From: Sulfurospirillum sp.
Lineage (GTDB): Bacteria; Campylobacterota; Campylobacteria; Campylobacterales; Sulfurospirillaceae
Length of the DNA stretch: 40,941 nt
Reading direction: 5' to 3'
Assembly: GCA_016735235.1 (NCBI GenBank)
Contig: JAERRW010000084.1
Coordinates: 1-40,941 of the forward strand
A program made the translations under genes and the position numbers. Within the stretch, counting starts at the first letter, position 1. Each line of letters begins with the position of its first letter. The notes beneath the pieces were generated by a model. The model worked only from the letters and a program-made list of their open reading frames with translations. It was not told where the DNA came from and ran no database searches. Below are positions 9,073 to 19,925 of this stretch, piece by piece.

Positions 9073-10668
9073 ATGAAAAAATTAATTTTAGCTCTTTTGC
9101 TACTAATAACAAGTATTGCATTTGCAGAACCAAAATATGGAGGAATATTAGTATTTGGCAAGGCAGGTGATGCTACTACTCTAGATCCTAGCCATGCTTC
9201 AGACGGTGAAACTTTCGTGCCAACTTCACAAATTTATGACAACTTAGTGCAGTTTAAGTATGGTAGCACAGAGATAGAGCCAGCTTTAGCAGAGTCTTGG
9301 AGTGTTTCAGATAATGGACTTGAGTATACATTTAAACTACGAAAAGGTGTAAAATTCAATAAAACTAAATACTTTAAAGAAGACTCTGAATTTACATCTA
9401 AAGATGTTGTATTTTCACTAAAAAGGCAATTTGACAAGTCTCATCCTTACAATAAAGTAGGGGGTGCATTTATATACTGGACAGCAATGAGTATGGATGC
9501 CATCATTAAAGATGTAATAGCAGTCGATAAATATACAGTAAAAATTACTCTTAAAAAAAGAGAAGCTCCTTTTATAGCTAACTTAGCTATGGAGTTTGCT
9601 ATGATTCTCTCATCTGATTATGCAGATGCATTGGCACTAAAAAGAGAAGAAGCTAACCTTGGTAAAAAACCAATAGGTACTGGACCATTTATTTTAAAAA
9701 GTTGGAGAAAAGATGATAAAATGGTTTTTGTTGCAAATGAAGATTATTGGAATGGTCGACCGTATGTAGATAGGCTAATTTTTAAAGTAATTCCAAATAA
9801 CTCTGTTAGAGCAGCTGAACTTAAAGCCGGTTCTATTCATATAATGGATTTTCCAAACCCTTCTGAAGTAGCTGATTTAGAGTCGCATAAAAATATTAAA
9901 CTTGTCAAGCAAGAGGGGCTAAATATAGGCTATCTTGCATTTAATCAAGAGAGAGAGATTTTTAAAGATAAAAAAGTAAGACAAGCTATATCACATGCTA
10001 TAAATACTCAAGGTATAGTAGATTCTATCTATGAAGGTTTTGGTAAGGTAGCCACTAGCCCAATTCCACCAACAATGTGGTCTTATAATAAATCTTTAAA
10101 AGGTTATGAGTATAGTCCAGAAAAAGCTAAAAAACTACTAGTTGAAGCTGGTTATCCAGATGGTTTTAAGACAAACATATGGGCTATGCCTGTTCCGCGT
10201 CCATACAACCCAAATGGAAGAAAAGTAGCAGAAGCTATACAGGCTGACCTTGCAAAAGTTGGCATAAAAGCAAAAATAGTATCTTATGATTGGGGTACTT
10301 ACTTGAAAAAATCTTCAATGGGCGAACATGACATGGTTCTTTTAGGCTGGACGGGAGACAATGGAGATCCTGATAATTTCTTAAATGTTCTCTTAAGCGC
10401 ACATGCAGCTAAAGAAAAACCAGCTCAAAATGTATCATTTTGGAAAAATACTGAATTTACAAAACTAGTAGATGATGCAAAAATTATTACTAACAAAACA
10501 GAGAGAACAAAATTATATGAAAAAGCTCAAGTAATATTCGAAGAAGAAGCTCCTTGGAAACCTATTGCTCACTCTGTAGTGGTTGAACCGATGTTAGAAA
10601 AAGTGCAAGGTTTTGAACTTGACCCAGTAGGCAAAAGGAGATTTTACAAAGTTTGGTTATCAAAATAA
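9073..10668 (+). CDS. dppA: ABC peptide transporter periplasmic binding protein (DppA-like)
   Basis: A 531-residue family 5 solute-binding protein. Residues 1-18 are a signal peptide with a positively charged start (MKK), a Leu-rich core and an SIAFA cleavage site before EPKYGG. There is no lipobox Cys, so the mature protein is probably soluble in the periplasm. The motifs TTLDPSHASDGE, the ALAESW region, PIGTGPF and GWTGDNGDPDNF match the DppA branch, which delivers dipeptides (and, in some bacteria, haem or other small ligands). Two permease genes and one ATPase gene follow. A hairpin after the stop probably sets higher expression of this gene than of the membrane parts. Confidence 0.9.
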   Translation: MKKLILALLLLITSIAFAEPKYGGILVFGKAGDATTLDPSHASDGETFVPTSQIYDNLVQFKYGSTEIEPALAESWSVSDNGLEYTFKLRKGVKFNKTKYFKEDSEFTSKDVVFSLKRQFDKSHPYNKVGGAFIYWTAMSMDAIIKDVIAVDKYTVKITLKKREAPFIANLAMEFAMILSSDYADALALKREEANLGKKPIGTGPFILKSWRKDDKMVFVANEDYWNGRPYVDRLIFKVIPNNSVRAAELKAGSIHIMDFPNPSEVADLESHKNIKLVKQEGLNIGYLAFNQEREIFKDKKVRQAISHAINTQGIVDSIYEGFGKVATSPIPPTMWSYNKSLKGYEYSPEKAKKLLVEAGYPDGFKTNIWAMPVPRPYNPNGRKVAEAIQADLAKVGIKAKIVSYDWGTYLKKSSMGEHDMVLLGWTGDNGDPDNFLNVLLSAHAAKEKPAQNVSFWKNTEFTKLVDDAKIITNKTERTKLYEKAQVIFEEEAPWKPIAHSVVVEPMLEKVQGFELDPVGKRRFYKVWLSK

Positions 10669-10677
10669 CTAGTATAG

Positions 10678-10706
10678 AAACTAAGTAGATATTATCTACT
10701 TAGTTT
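10678..10706 (+). terminator. Intercistronic attenuator hairpin after dppA
   Basis: A perfect 14-bp inverted repeat with arms at 10678-10691 and 10693-10706, followed by GCAATTTTTG. It would stabilise the dppA mRNA end or terminate a fraction of transcripts. This is the usual arrangement where the binding protein is needed in excess over the permease. Confidence 0.65.
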
Positions 10707-10731
10707 GCAATTTTTGTTTAAAAGGATAATT

Positions 10732-11736
10732 TTGATAAGTTATGTTATAAAAAGGCTTTTATGGGCAATACCAACACTGCTTGGTGTTTCAATTTTAGTC
10801 TTTTCAATGATACATTTAGCCCCCGGTGATCCTGCTTTACTTATGCTTGGTGAACATGCAAACAAAGAATCAGTTGATGCACTTAGAGAACAAATGGGTT
10901 TAAATAAACCTCTACTTGAGCAATATTATCTATTTGTATCTAATGCAGTGCAAGGTGATTTTGGAATATCAACTCTCTCGGGCGAACCTGTTATAGATGA
11001 ATTTTTAGAAAGATTTCCAGCAACAGTAGAACTCTCAATTGTTGCTCTAATTTTTGCAATAATCATAGGACTATTTGCAGGTATAATTTCTGCTGTAAAA
11101 CGCTATAGTTTGTTTGATTATGTTAGCATGACAACCGCATTAGCAGGAGTTTCTATGCCAGTTTTTTGGCTTGGCTTAATGCTTATTTATTTTTTTTCTA
11201 TAGAACTTGGATGGCTCCCTGTTAGCGGAAGACTAGGATATGAATTTGATATAGATAAAGTTACAGGTTTTTATCTTATAGACTCTATTTTAATGAAAGA
11301 CTATGAAGCTTTTTGGAATGCATGTAAACATTTAGTACTTCCAGCTCTTGCTCTTGGGACTATTCCTATGGCAATAATTGCTAGAATGACGAGAGCTAGT
11401 ATGATAGAAGTAATGAAAGAGGATTATGTAAGAACTGCAAAAGCAAAAGGTTGCACGCAAGGACAAGTTATTTTAATACATGCCCTAAAAAATGCTCTTA
11501 TGCCGGTGATTACTGTTATAGGTTTAATGGTAGGGACTCTTTTTGCAGGTGCAATTTTAACAGAAACTACATTCTCATGGCCTGGAATTGGAAAGTGGTT
11601 GATAAATGCGGTAAATCAAAGGGATTTTCCAATAATACAATCAACAACACTCATAATAGCAACTATTTTTATTGTAATTAATCTAATAGTAGATTTACTA
11701 TATGCAGTGATTAATCCAAAAATTAGGTTGAACTAA
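10732..11736 (+). CDS. dppB: ABC peptide transporter permease (DppB-like)
   Basis: An inner-membrane permease with an N-terminal helix (LLWAIPTLLGVSILVFSMIH), the HLAPGDPA motif and five or six membrane segments. The cytoplasmic EAA coupling loop lies around ARMTRASMIEVMKEDYVRTA and contacts the ATPase. I choose the TTG at 10732, giving about 334 residues. It follows AAAGGATAAT, and the product then starts MISYVIKRLLW, as in other DppB proteins. The in-frame TTG at 10705 lies inside the preceding hairpin and has no ribosome-binding site. The stop overlaps the dppC ATG by one base. Confidence 0.9.
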   Translation: MISYVIKRLLWAIPTLLGVSILVFSMIHLAPGDPALLMLGEHANKESVDALREQMGLNKPLLEQYYLFVSNAVQGDFGISTLSGEPVIDEFLERFPATVELSIVALIFAIIIGLFAGIISAVKRYSLFDYVSMTTALAGVSMPVFWLGLMLIYFFSIELGWLPVSGRLGYEFDIDKVTGFYLIDSILMKDYEAFWNACKHLVLPALALGTIPMAIIARMTRASMIEVMKEDYVRTAKAKGCTQGQVILIHALKNALMPVITVIGLMVGTLFAGAILTETTFSWPGIGKWLINAVNQRDFPIIQSTTLIIATIFIVINLIVDLLYAVINPKIRLN

Positions 11737-12599
11737 TGGGTAGTAAAGCATTAGAATTCTATAAACAATTTAAAAAAAATAAGACTGCTTTAGTAGGAGC
11801 TTATGTTGTAGTATTTCTTATTATTTGTGCTATTTTTGCACCAATTTTAACTCAATATGACCCACTAATACAAAATTTAGACAACCGCTTAATTCCTCCA
11901 TTTTGGAGTAAAGGTGGATCTTTTACACATATATTGGGAACTGATGACTTTGGGCGCGACATGTTAACTCGTGTTCTCTATGGTGCTAGAATTTCACTTA
12001 CAATTGGTATTATATCTGTAAGTATATCGCTATCATTTGGTGTTATTATGGGAGCGGTTGCAGGTTATTTTGGCGGATTAACCGACCTTATTATTATGCG
12101 TGTAGTCGATATAATGCTGTCAATTCCTGCAATTCTTTTAGCAATTGTTATTGTATCTATTTTAGGAGCGGATCTTTTTAATGCTATGATTGCTATTGGT
12201 ATAGTTGGAATTCCAACTTTTGCAAGAATTGTAAGAAGTTCAGTTTTAGCAGAAAAAAATAAAGAGTATGTAATTGCTAGCAGAGTTAATGGCTCTAGCG
12301 ATTTTAGACTTATTGTGTTTGTGGTTCTTCCAAACTGTACAACTCCTGTGATAGTTCAAGCCACCATGTGGTTTGCATCGGCTGTTTTAGAAGCAGCGGG
12401 TTTGAGTTTCTTAGGACTTGGAGCCCAACCTCCAACACCAGAATGGGGAGCTATGTTAGCCGATTCGCTACAGTTTATTACAACAGCATATTGGATGATA
12501 ATATTTCCAGGAATTGCAATATTTTTAACAGTTATAGGATTTAACCTTGTTGGTGATGGTCTTATGGATGTTTTAGATCCTAAATTGAAGGAGAAATAA
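11736..12599 (+). CDS. dppC: ABC peptide transporter permease (DppC-like)
   Basis: The second permease subunit, 287 residues. It has the DppC/OppC layout: an N-terminal cytoplasmic segment and first helix (about 20-40), the periplasmic LGTDDFGRDMLTRVLYGAR motif, then five helices. The EAA loop lies around ARIVRSSVLAEKNKEYVIA. It would pair with DppB to form the channel. Start and stop codons overlap those of the flanking genes by one base each (TAATG junctions), so the three genes are translationally coupled. Confidence 0.93.
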   Translation: MGSKALEFYKQFKKNKTALVGAYVVVFLIICAIFAPILTQYDPLIQNLDNRLIPPFWSKGGSFTHILGTDDFGRDMLTRVLYGARISLTIGIISVSISLSFGVIMGAVAGYFGGLTDLIIMRVVDIMLSIPAILLAIVIVSILGADLFNAMIAIGIVGIPTFARIVRSSVLAEKNKEYVIASRVNGSSDFRLIVFVVLPNCTTPVIVQATMWFASAVLEAAGLSFLGLGAQPPTPEWGAMLADSLQFITTAYWMIIFPGIAIFLTVIGFNLVGDGLMDVLDPKLKEK

Positions 12600-13465
12600 T
12601 GTTACTTGAAGTAAATAACCTTTTAACCTGTTTCTATTCAGATAAAGATATAAACCGTGCAGTCGATAGTGTATCTTTTGGTATTCCCGAAGGAAAAACT
12701 GTCTGTGTTGTTGGAGAGAGTGGTAGCGGAAAGAGTATAACAGCACTTTCAATAATGGGGCTTATTGAGAAACCAGGCAAAGTTGTAAATGGTGAAATTA
12801 TCTTTGAAGGAGTTGATCTTTTAAAAGAGAATCAAAATTATATGCGTTCAATTCGTGGTGATAAAATTGCAATGATTTTTCAAGAACCCATGACTTCACT
12901 AAACCCTTCTTATACTATTGGTTATCAACTTGATGAAGTTTTGAGACTTCATCAGAAAGATTTAAACAAAAAAGAGCGTTATGATAAAGTAATAGAAGGA
13001 TTGGAGCTTGTTGCAATGCCTTTTGTGCAAGAAAAATATAGTGAGTATCCTTTTAAACTTAGCGGTGGTCAAAGACAGCGAGTCATGATAGCTATGGCGA
13101 TGATGTGCGAACCTAGACTTCTCATAGCAGATGAGCCGACAACTGCTCTCGATGTTACAATTCAAGCACAAGTTTTAGATTTAATGAGAGAGTTGCAAAA
13201 AAAAAGAGGTACATCTATACTATTTATAACTCATGACTTAGGTGTAGTTGCACAGATGGCAGATGAAGTTGTTGTTATGTATAGAGGACATGTAGTGGAA
13301 AAAGCTTCTGTAAAAGAGTTATTTACAAACCCTAAACACCCTTACACTAAAGCTCTTTTAAACTCTATACCAAGACCGGGGAAAATAACAAGAAAATCAA
13401 AATTAGAGACAGTGGATGAAAATGTAGATTACCTTCAATTTACAAAGAAATCCTGTAAAATATAA
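12599..13465 (+). CDS. dppD: ABC peptide transporter ATPase (DppD-like), short C-terminus
   Basis: A cytoplasmic ATPase that powers the importer. All nucleotide-binding motifs are intact: Walker A GESGSGKS (39-46), Q-loop FQEPMTSLNPS, signature LSGGQRQR (154-161), Walker B LLIADEP with Glu179, and switch His212 (ITHDLGV). At 288 residues it is shorter than typical DppD/OppD (about 320-335). It ends soon after HPYTKALLNSIPRPG and lacks most of the usual C-terminal oligopeptide-transporter extension with its Cys-rich motif. No dppF follows; a terminator does. It may act as a homodimer or pair with an ATPase encoded elsewhere. Confidence 0.92.
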   Translation: MLLEVNNLLTCFYSDKDINRAVDSVSFGIPEGKTVCVVGESGSGKSITALSIMGLIEKPGKVVNGEIIFEGVDLLKENQNYMRSIRGDKIAMIFQEPMTSLNPSYTIGYQLDEVLRLHQKDLNKKERYDKVIEGLELVAMPFVQEKYSEYPFKLSGGQRQRVMIAMAMMCEPRLLIADEPTTALDVTIQAQVLDLMRELQKKRGTSILFITHDLGVVAQMADEVVVMYRGHVVEKASVKELFTNPKHPYTKALLNSIPRPGKITRKSKLETVDENVDYLQFTKKSCKI

Positions 13466-13475
13466 ATTGTAAAAG

Positions 13476-13510
13476 AACTATAAAGAAAATAAAAAACTTT
13501 CTTTATAGTT
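13476..13510 (+). terminator. Terminator after dppD
   Basis: A 13-bp perfect inverted repeat (arm AACTATAAAGAAA at 13476-13488, complement at 13498-13510) with a nine-base A-rich loop, followed by TCATCTTTT. It ends the dpp operon before icd. Confidence 0.65.
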
Positions 13511-15872
<2,362 letters not shown>

Positions 15873-15920
15873 AATACAAAAAACCTAATAAAAAATAATT
15901 TTTTCAAGGAGCAGATAATA

Positions 15921-16772
15921 ATGAGAGAAATTAAATATGAAGATATAGTTAAATCTATTAAAGATTGTATTATATTTAGTGGTGCAAATCTTCCTAAAGA
16001 TGCATTGGAAAAGATGAATGAGGCTTATGAAAACGAGAAAAGCCCTGTTGCAAAAGAGGTGTTGAAACAACTTATTAAAAATGCAGATATAGCATCTAGT
16101 GAAGAGAAGCCACTTTGTCAAGATACAGGACTTGCCGTTTTTTTTGTAAAAGTTGGCGAAGATGTAAAAGTTATTGGTGGAACTTTGAAAGCTGCTATTA
16201 ATGAGGGTACAGAAAAAGGTTATATAGATGGATACCTTAGAGCTTCTACATGTGAGTGGGATACAAGAGCAAATCTAAAAGATACTCTAGGGTATAATTT
16301 ACCTGCTTTTATTCATTTTGATTTAGTTAAAGGCGATGAGCTTACAATAGAGTATGCTGCAAAAGGCGGCGGTAGTGAGAATGTTAGTCGTGCTACTGTT
16401 ATGCCACCAGCTGCTGGAAGAAAAGGTGTAATAGATTATGTTAAAAAGATAGTATCGAATGCTGGACCAAATCCATGTCCTCCTCTTACAGTTGGAGTAG
16501 GTATTGGTGGAACTTTTGAAAAAGCTGTTATTTCAAGTAAACATGCACTTTTTAGAAAACTGGGAAGTGTAAATGAGGACCCTACTCTTAAAGAGATGGA
16601 AGAGGAGTTGGTTGAAGAGTTAAATAAGCTTGGAATTGGAGCTATGGGCATGGGCGGAACACAGACAGTGTTTGGTGTTCATATTGAGAAAAATCCATGT
16701 CATATTGCTAGTTTGCCAGTTTCAGTTAATGTTCAATGTCATAGCAGTAGACATGCTGTTATCAAACTTTAG
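15921..16772 (+). CDS. fumA: Fumarate hydratase class I, alpha (Fe-S) subunit
   Basis: The 283-residue N-terminal half of a split class I [4Fe-4S] fumarase/tartrate dehydratase, which interconverts fumarate and malate. Likely cluster ligands are Cys66 (CQDTG), Cys186 (NPCPP) and Cys273 (QCHSSRH). The motifs GGGSENVSR and GIGGTFEKA are typical of the family. The start is preceded by CAAGGAG. The beta subunit gene begins 10 bases after the stop. Split L-tartrate dehydratase has the same architecture, but the TCA neighbours favour fumarase. The symbol follows usage for split enzymes, not the E. coli paralogues. Confidence 0.93.
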   Translation: MREIKYEDIVKSIKDCIIFSGANLPKDALEKMNEAYENEKSPVAKEVLKQLIKNADIASSEEKPLCQDTGLAVFFVKVGEDVKVIGGTLKAAINEGTEKGYIDGYLRASTCEWDTRANLKDTLGYNLPAFIHFDLVKGDELTIEYAAKGGGSENVSRATVMPPAAGRKGVIDYVKKIVSNAGPNPCPPLTVGVGIGGTFEKAVISSKHALFRKLGSVNEDPTLKEMEEELVEELNKLGIGAMGMGGTQTVFGVHIEKNPCHIASLPVSVNVQCHSSRHAVIKL

Positions 16773-16782
16773 GAGATCATAA

Positions 16783-17343
16783 ATGAGTAAAATATATAAC
16801 TTAACAACACCTTTGAGTAAAAATGATGTAGTACAACTTAAAGCTGGTGATATAGTATATCTTAGTGGAATTATTTATACCGCGCGAGATGCGGCACATA
16901 AAAAATTGATTGATTTAATGGATGCTAAAGAGGATCTTCCATTTGATGTATCGGGTTCAGTTATCTATTTTGTTGGACCAACTCCTCCTAAGCCCGGCGA
17001 TCCTATTGGAAGTGCTGGACCAACTACCTCTTATCGCATGGATTCATACTCCCCAAGACTTATAAATGAAAAAGGTCTTAGAGGAATGATAGGAAAAGGT
17101 AAAAGAAACAAAGAAGTTACAGATGCATGTACTAAATCAAAAGCTATCTATTTTGGTGCAACTGGCGGTGCGGGAGCATTGCTTGCAAGACAGATAAAAA
17201 GCTCAAAAGTTATTGCATATCCGGAACTAGGACCCGAAGCGATTAGAAAACTTGAAGTGATAGATTTTCCACTTACGGTAATAAATGATACTTATGACCA
17301 AGATTTGTATAAAATAGGAAGAGATAAATACGAGGTAAAATAG
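16783..17343 (+). CDS. fumB: Fumarate hydratase class I, beta subunit
   Basis: The 186-residue C-terminal half of the split fumarase. Motifs are the GDIVYLSG start of the domain, YFVGPTPPKPG, GPTTSYRMD (substrate and catalytic loop), GMIGKGKRN and the glycine-rich ATGGAGALLA. It binds the substrate and completes the active site formed with the Fe-S alpha subunit. It is cotranscribed with alpha and spaced by one ribosome-binding site (TAGGAG). A 135-base spacer follows before sucC, with TATAAA-like elements around 17433-17450 that may provide a separate promoter. Confidence 0.93.
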   Translation: MSKIYNLTTPLSKNDVVQLKAGDIVYLSGIIYTARDAAHKKLIDLMDAKEDLPFDVSGSVIYFVGPTPPKPGDPIGSAGPTTSYRMDSYSPRLINEKGLRGMIGKGKRNKEVTDACTKSKAIYFGATGGAGALLARQIKSSKVIAYPELGPEAIRKLEVIDFPLTVINDTYDQDLYKIGRDKYEVK

Positions 17344-17478
17344 TCTATGCAGTATTTAAATGTTGCATGAGTTAATTTGAAACTTAAAATATAAGAAAAA
17401 AATATATATAATTAATGATTTTATGATTTTGATATAAAAAAGAGTATAAAATTACATAAAAATTAAGCAGGGGGCTTT

Positions 17479-18651
17479 ATGAATGTTCATGAATATCAAG
17501 CAAAACAGATATTTGCTAAATATGGTGTGCCAGTACCAAGAGGCTATATTGCAACTACAGTCGAAGAATCAGTAGAAAATGCAAAAAAACTAGGTGGAAA
17601 AGTTTGGGTTGTAAAAGCTCAAATTCATGCAGGTGGTCGTGGACTAGGCGGTGGTGTAAAAGTTGCTACTAGTTTGGAGAAAGTAAAAGAGTATGCAAAA
17701 GAGATTCTTGGCATGACTTTAGTAACACATCAAACTGGACCAAATGGTAAACTTGTGCAAAAAGTTTATATTGAAGAGGGTGCCGATATCGCTGATGAAC
17801 TCTATTTGGGTATTGTTTTAGATAGAGCAAAAGAGATGCCAGTTATTATGGCTTCTACCGAAGGAGGCATGGCTATTGAAGATGTTGCCGCGAAGACTCC
17901 AGAAAAGATTATCAAAGTAGCAATTGATCCCTCTATTGGTTTTAAAGGTTTTCATGGTCGTGAACTAGCTTTTGGGCTAGGTCTTCAAAAAGAGCAAATT
18001 GGTAAGTTTATGAAATTTGCTTTTGCACTATATACACTTTATATGCATAATGATGCAGAGATGATAGAGATAAATCCTCTTGTAAAAACTGGTGCTGGTG
18101 ATTTTCTTGCACTTGATGGAAAAATGAGTTTTGATGACAGTGCTTTAGGGCGTCATAAAGACATAGAAGAGATGAGAGATTTAAGTGAAGAAGATGCAGA
18201 TGAGAGAGAAGCTAGCGAGCATGATTTGAGTTATGTTGCACTTGATGGCGAAATAGGTTGCATGGTAAACGGTGCAGGACTTGCTATGGGAACTATGGAT
18301 ACAATTCATTACATGGGTGGAACTCCTGCAAACTTTCTTGATGTTGGCGGACAGGCAAATGCACAGACTGTTGCAAAAGGATTTGAAATAATTCTTAAAA
18401 ATAAAAATGTAAAAGCTATTTTTGTTAATATTTTTGGCGGTATTGTTAGATGTGATAGAATTGCAAATGGTATACTTGAAGCTACAAAACTTGTTGATGT
18501 ACATGTTCCAGTTATTGTAAGACTTGATGGAACAAATGCTCTTGAAGCGGCCAAAATATTAAAAAATGCAGGAATCGCAAATGTTATAACAGCAACTGAT
18601 TTAGGCGATGGTGCTAAAAAAGCCGTTGCAGCAGCTAAAGGAGAGTTATAG
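17479..18651 (+). CDS. sucC: Succinyl-CoA synthetase beta subunit (ADP-forming)
   Basis: The 390-residue ATP-grasp subunit, of standard length. It begins [16 protein letters not shown], carries the nucleotide-binding AQIHAGGRG segment and the metal-binding EINPLV, and ends with the CoA-ligase part containing [15 protein letters not shown]. With SucD it interconverts succinate plus CoA plus ATP and succinyl-CoA, feeding the oor complex when the cycle runs reductively. AGCAGGGGG precedes the ATG. The stop overlaps the sucD GTG by one base. Confidence 0.97.
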   Translation: MNVHEYQAKQIFAKYGVPVPRGYIATTVEESVENAKKLGGKVWVVKAQIHAGGRGLGGGVKVATSLEKVKEYAKEILGMTLVTHQTGPNGKLVQKVYIEEGADIADELYLGIVLDRAKEMPVIMASTEGGMAIEDVAAKTPEKIIKVAIDPSIGFKGFHGRELAFGLGLQKEQIGKFMKFAFALYTLYMHNDAEMIEINPLVKTGAGDFLALDGKMSFDDSALGRHKDIEEMRDLSEEDADEREASEHDLSYVALDGEIGCMVNGAGLAMGTMDTIHYMGGTPANFLDVGGQANAQTVAKGFEIILKNKNVKAIFVNIFGGIVRCDRIANGILEATKLVDVHVPVIVRLDGTNALEAAKILKNAGIANVITATDLGDGAKKAVAAAKGEL

Positions 18652-19523
18652 TGAGTATATTAGTAAACAAAGATACAAAAGTAATCGTTCAAGGTTTTAC
18701 TGGCAAAGAGGGGACTTTTCATGCAGAGCAGTGCTTAGCATATGGCACTAAAATTGTTGGTGGAGTAACACCAAATAAAGGTGGACAAACTCATCTAGGT
18801 CAACCAGTTTTTAATACAGTAAAAGAAGCAATAAATGCTACTAGTGCGACTGTAAGTATGATTTTTGTTCCACCTGCATTTGTTGGTGATGCAGTTATGG
18901 AAGCGGCCGCTGCTGGAATAGAGTTAGCAGTTATTATTACCGAAGGTGCACCCGTAAGAGACATGCAAGAGGCAAAAGCATACGCAACGAAACAAGGCAT
19001 GCTTACTATTGGACCAAATTGTCCCGGGATTATTACAGCACAGGAGTGCAAAATAGGTATTATGCCTGGTGAGGTTTTTAAAAAAGGTAATGTTGGACTT
19101 ATTAGTAAGTCTGGGACATTAACTTATGAAGGTGCTAATCAAGTCTGTAATGAAGGTTTTGGTATTACTACAGCAGTTGGTATTGGCGGAGATCCTATTA
19201 TTGGACTTAGCTATAAAGATCTTCTTCCGCTTTTTGAGGCAGATCCCAAGACTGAAGCTATTGTAATGATTGGTGAAATTGGCGGAGATCTTGAGATTCA
19301 AGCAGCAACTTTTATAAAAGAGAATATTACTAAACCTGTTGTTGCTTTTATTGCAGGTCAAAGTGCACCTGCTGGAAAAAGAATGGGACATGCAGGAGCT
19401 ATTATTAGTGGTAGTGCTGGAACAGCTGCTCAAAAGATGGCAGCTCTTGAAAAGGCTGGAGTACATGTGGTTGTTTCACCAGCAGATATTGGTAAAAAAG
19501 TAGCAGAAGTTTTAAAAAAGTAG
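18651..19523 (+). CDS. sucD: Succinyl-CoA synthetase alpha subunit
   Basis: A 290-residue subunit with the CoA-binding Rossmann domain ([12 protein letters not shown] near the N-terminus) and the [10 protein letters not shown] segment. The phosphorylated catalytic histidine is His247 in [10 protein letters not shown]. It starts with GTG, overlapping the sucC stop (TAGTG) behind a GGAGAG ribosome-binding site, which implies coupled translation at equal stoichiometry. A hairpin separates it from oorD. Confidence 0.97.
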   Translation: MSILVNKDTKVIVQGFTGKEGTFHAEQCLAYGTKIVGGVTPNKGGQTHLGQPVFNTVKEAINATSATVSMIFVPPAFVGDAVMEAAAAGIELAVIITEGAPVRDMQEAKAYATKQGMLTIGPNCPGIITAQECKIGIMPGEVFKKGNVGLISKSGTLTYEGANQVCNEGFGITTAVGIGGDPIIGLSYKDLLPLFEADPKTEAIVMIGEIGGDLEIQAATFIKENITKPVVAFIAGQSAPAGKRMGHAGAIISGSAGTAAQKMAALEKAGVHVVVSPADIGKKVAEVLKK

Positions 19524-19531
19524 AGTTTTTG

Positions 19532-19566
19532 TATCAAAATAGATAATTTTTTATCTATTCTTGATA
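19532..19566 (+). terminator. Intercistronic hairpin between sucD and oorD
   Basis: The arms TATCAAAATAGATAA (19532-19546) and its near-complement (19551-19566, one bulged base) form a stem of about 15 bp with a TTTT loop. No strong T-run follows on the plus strand, so it is more likely an mRNA-stability or partial-termination element than a full terminator. Confidence 0.5.
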
Positions 19567-19598
19567 TTATGATATAAATTTAACAAAGGAGACTTAGT

Positions 19599-19916
19599 AT
19601 GAGTTTAGTTACAGCCCCACAAGATACTCCTGTTTGGATAGATGCAAACAGATGTAAAGCATGTGATGTATGTGTTAGTATGTGTCCTGCCGGAGTGTTA
19701 GCTATGACGGCAGCTCCAAATTCAATACTTGGATCGGTGATAGAAGTTGTGAGTCCTAAAGCATGTATAGGATGCAAGGATTGTGAGTTACACTGTCCAG
19801 ATTTTGCTATATATGTAGCAGATAGAAAAGAGTATAAATTTGCAAAGATAACCAATGAGGCTAAAGAGAGTTCAGTTGCTATCAAAAATAATAAATTTAG
19901 AAAATTAAGTGCATAG
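19599..19916 (+). CDS. oorD: 2-oxoglutarate:acceptor oxidoreductase, ferredoxin-like delta subunit
   Basis: A 105-residue protein with two [4Fe-4S] motifs: Cys19, 22, 25, 29 (CKACDVCVSMCP) and Cys56, 59, 62, 66 (CIGCKDCELHCP). It passes electrons between the TPP-bearing subunits and the external ferredoxin or flavodoxin. It starts the oorDABC operon, in the gene order found in Campylobacter and Helicobacter. GGAG lies ahead of the ATG. Confidence 0.96.
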   Translation: MSLVTAPQDTPVWIDANRCKACDVCVSMCPAGVLAMTAAPNSILGSVIEVVSPKACIGCKDCELHCPDFAIYVADRKEYKFAKITNEAKESSVAIKNNKFRKLSA

Positions 19917-19925
19917 GAGCTATGA

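Noticed and set aside
10705-10731. Longer DppB with an extra nine N-terminal residues
   Set aside because: The TTG at 10705 is inside a stable hairpin without a ribosome-binding site; the TTG at 10732 follows AAAGGAT and gives the normal N-terminus.
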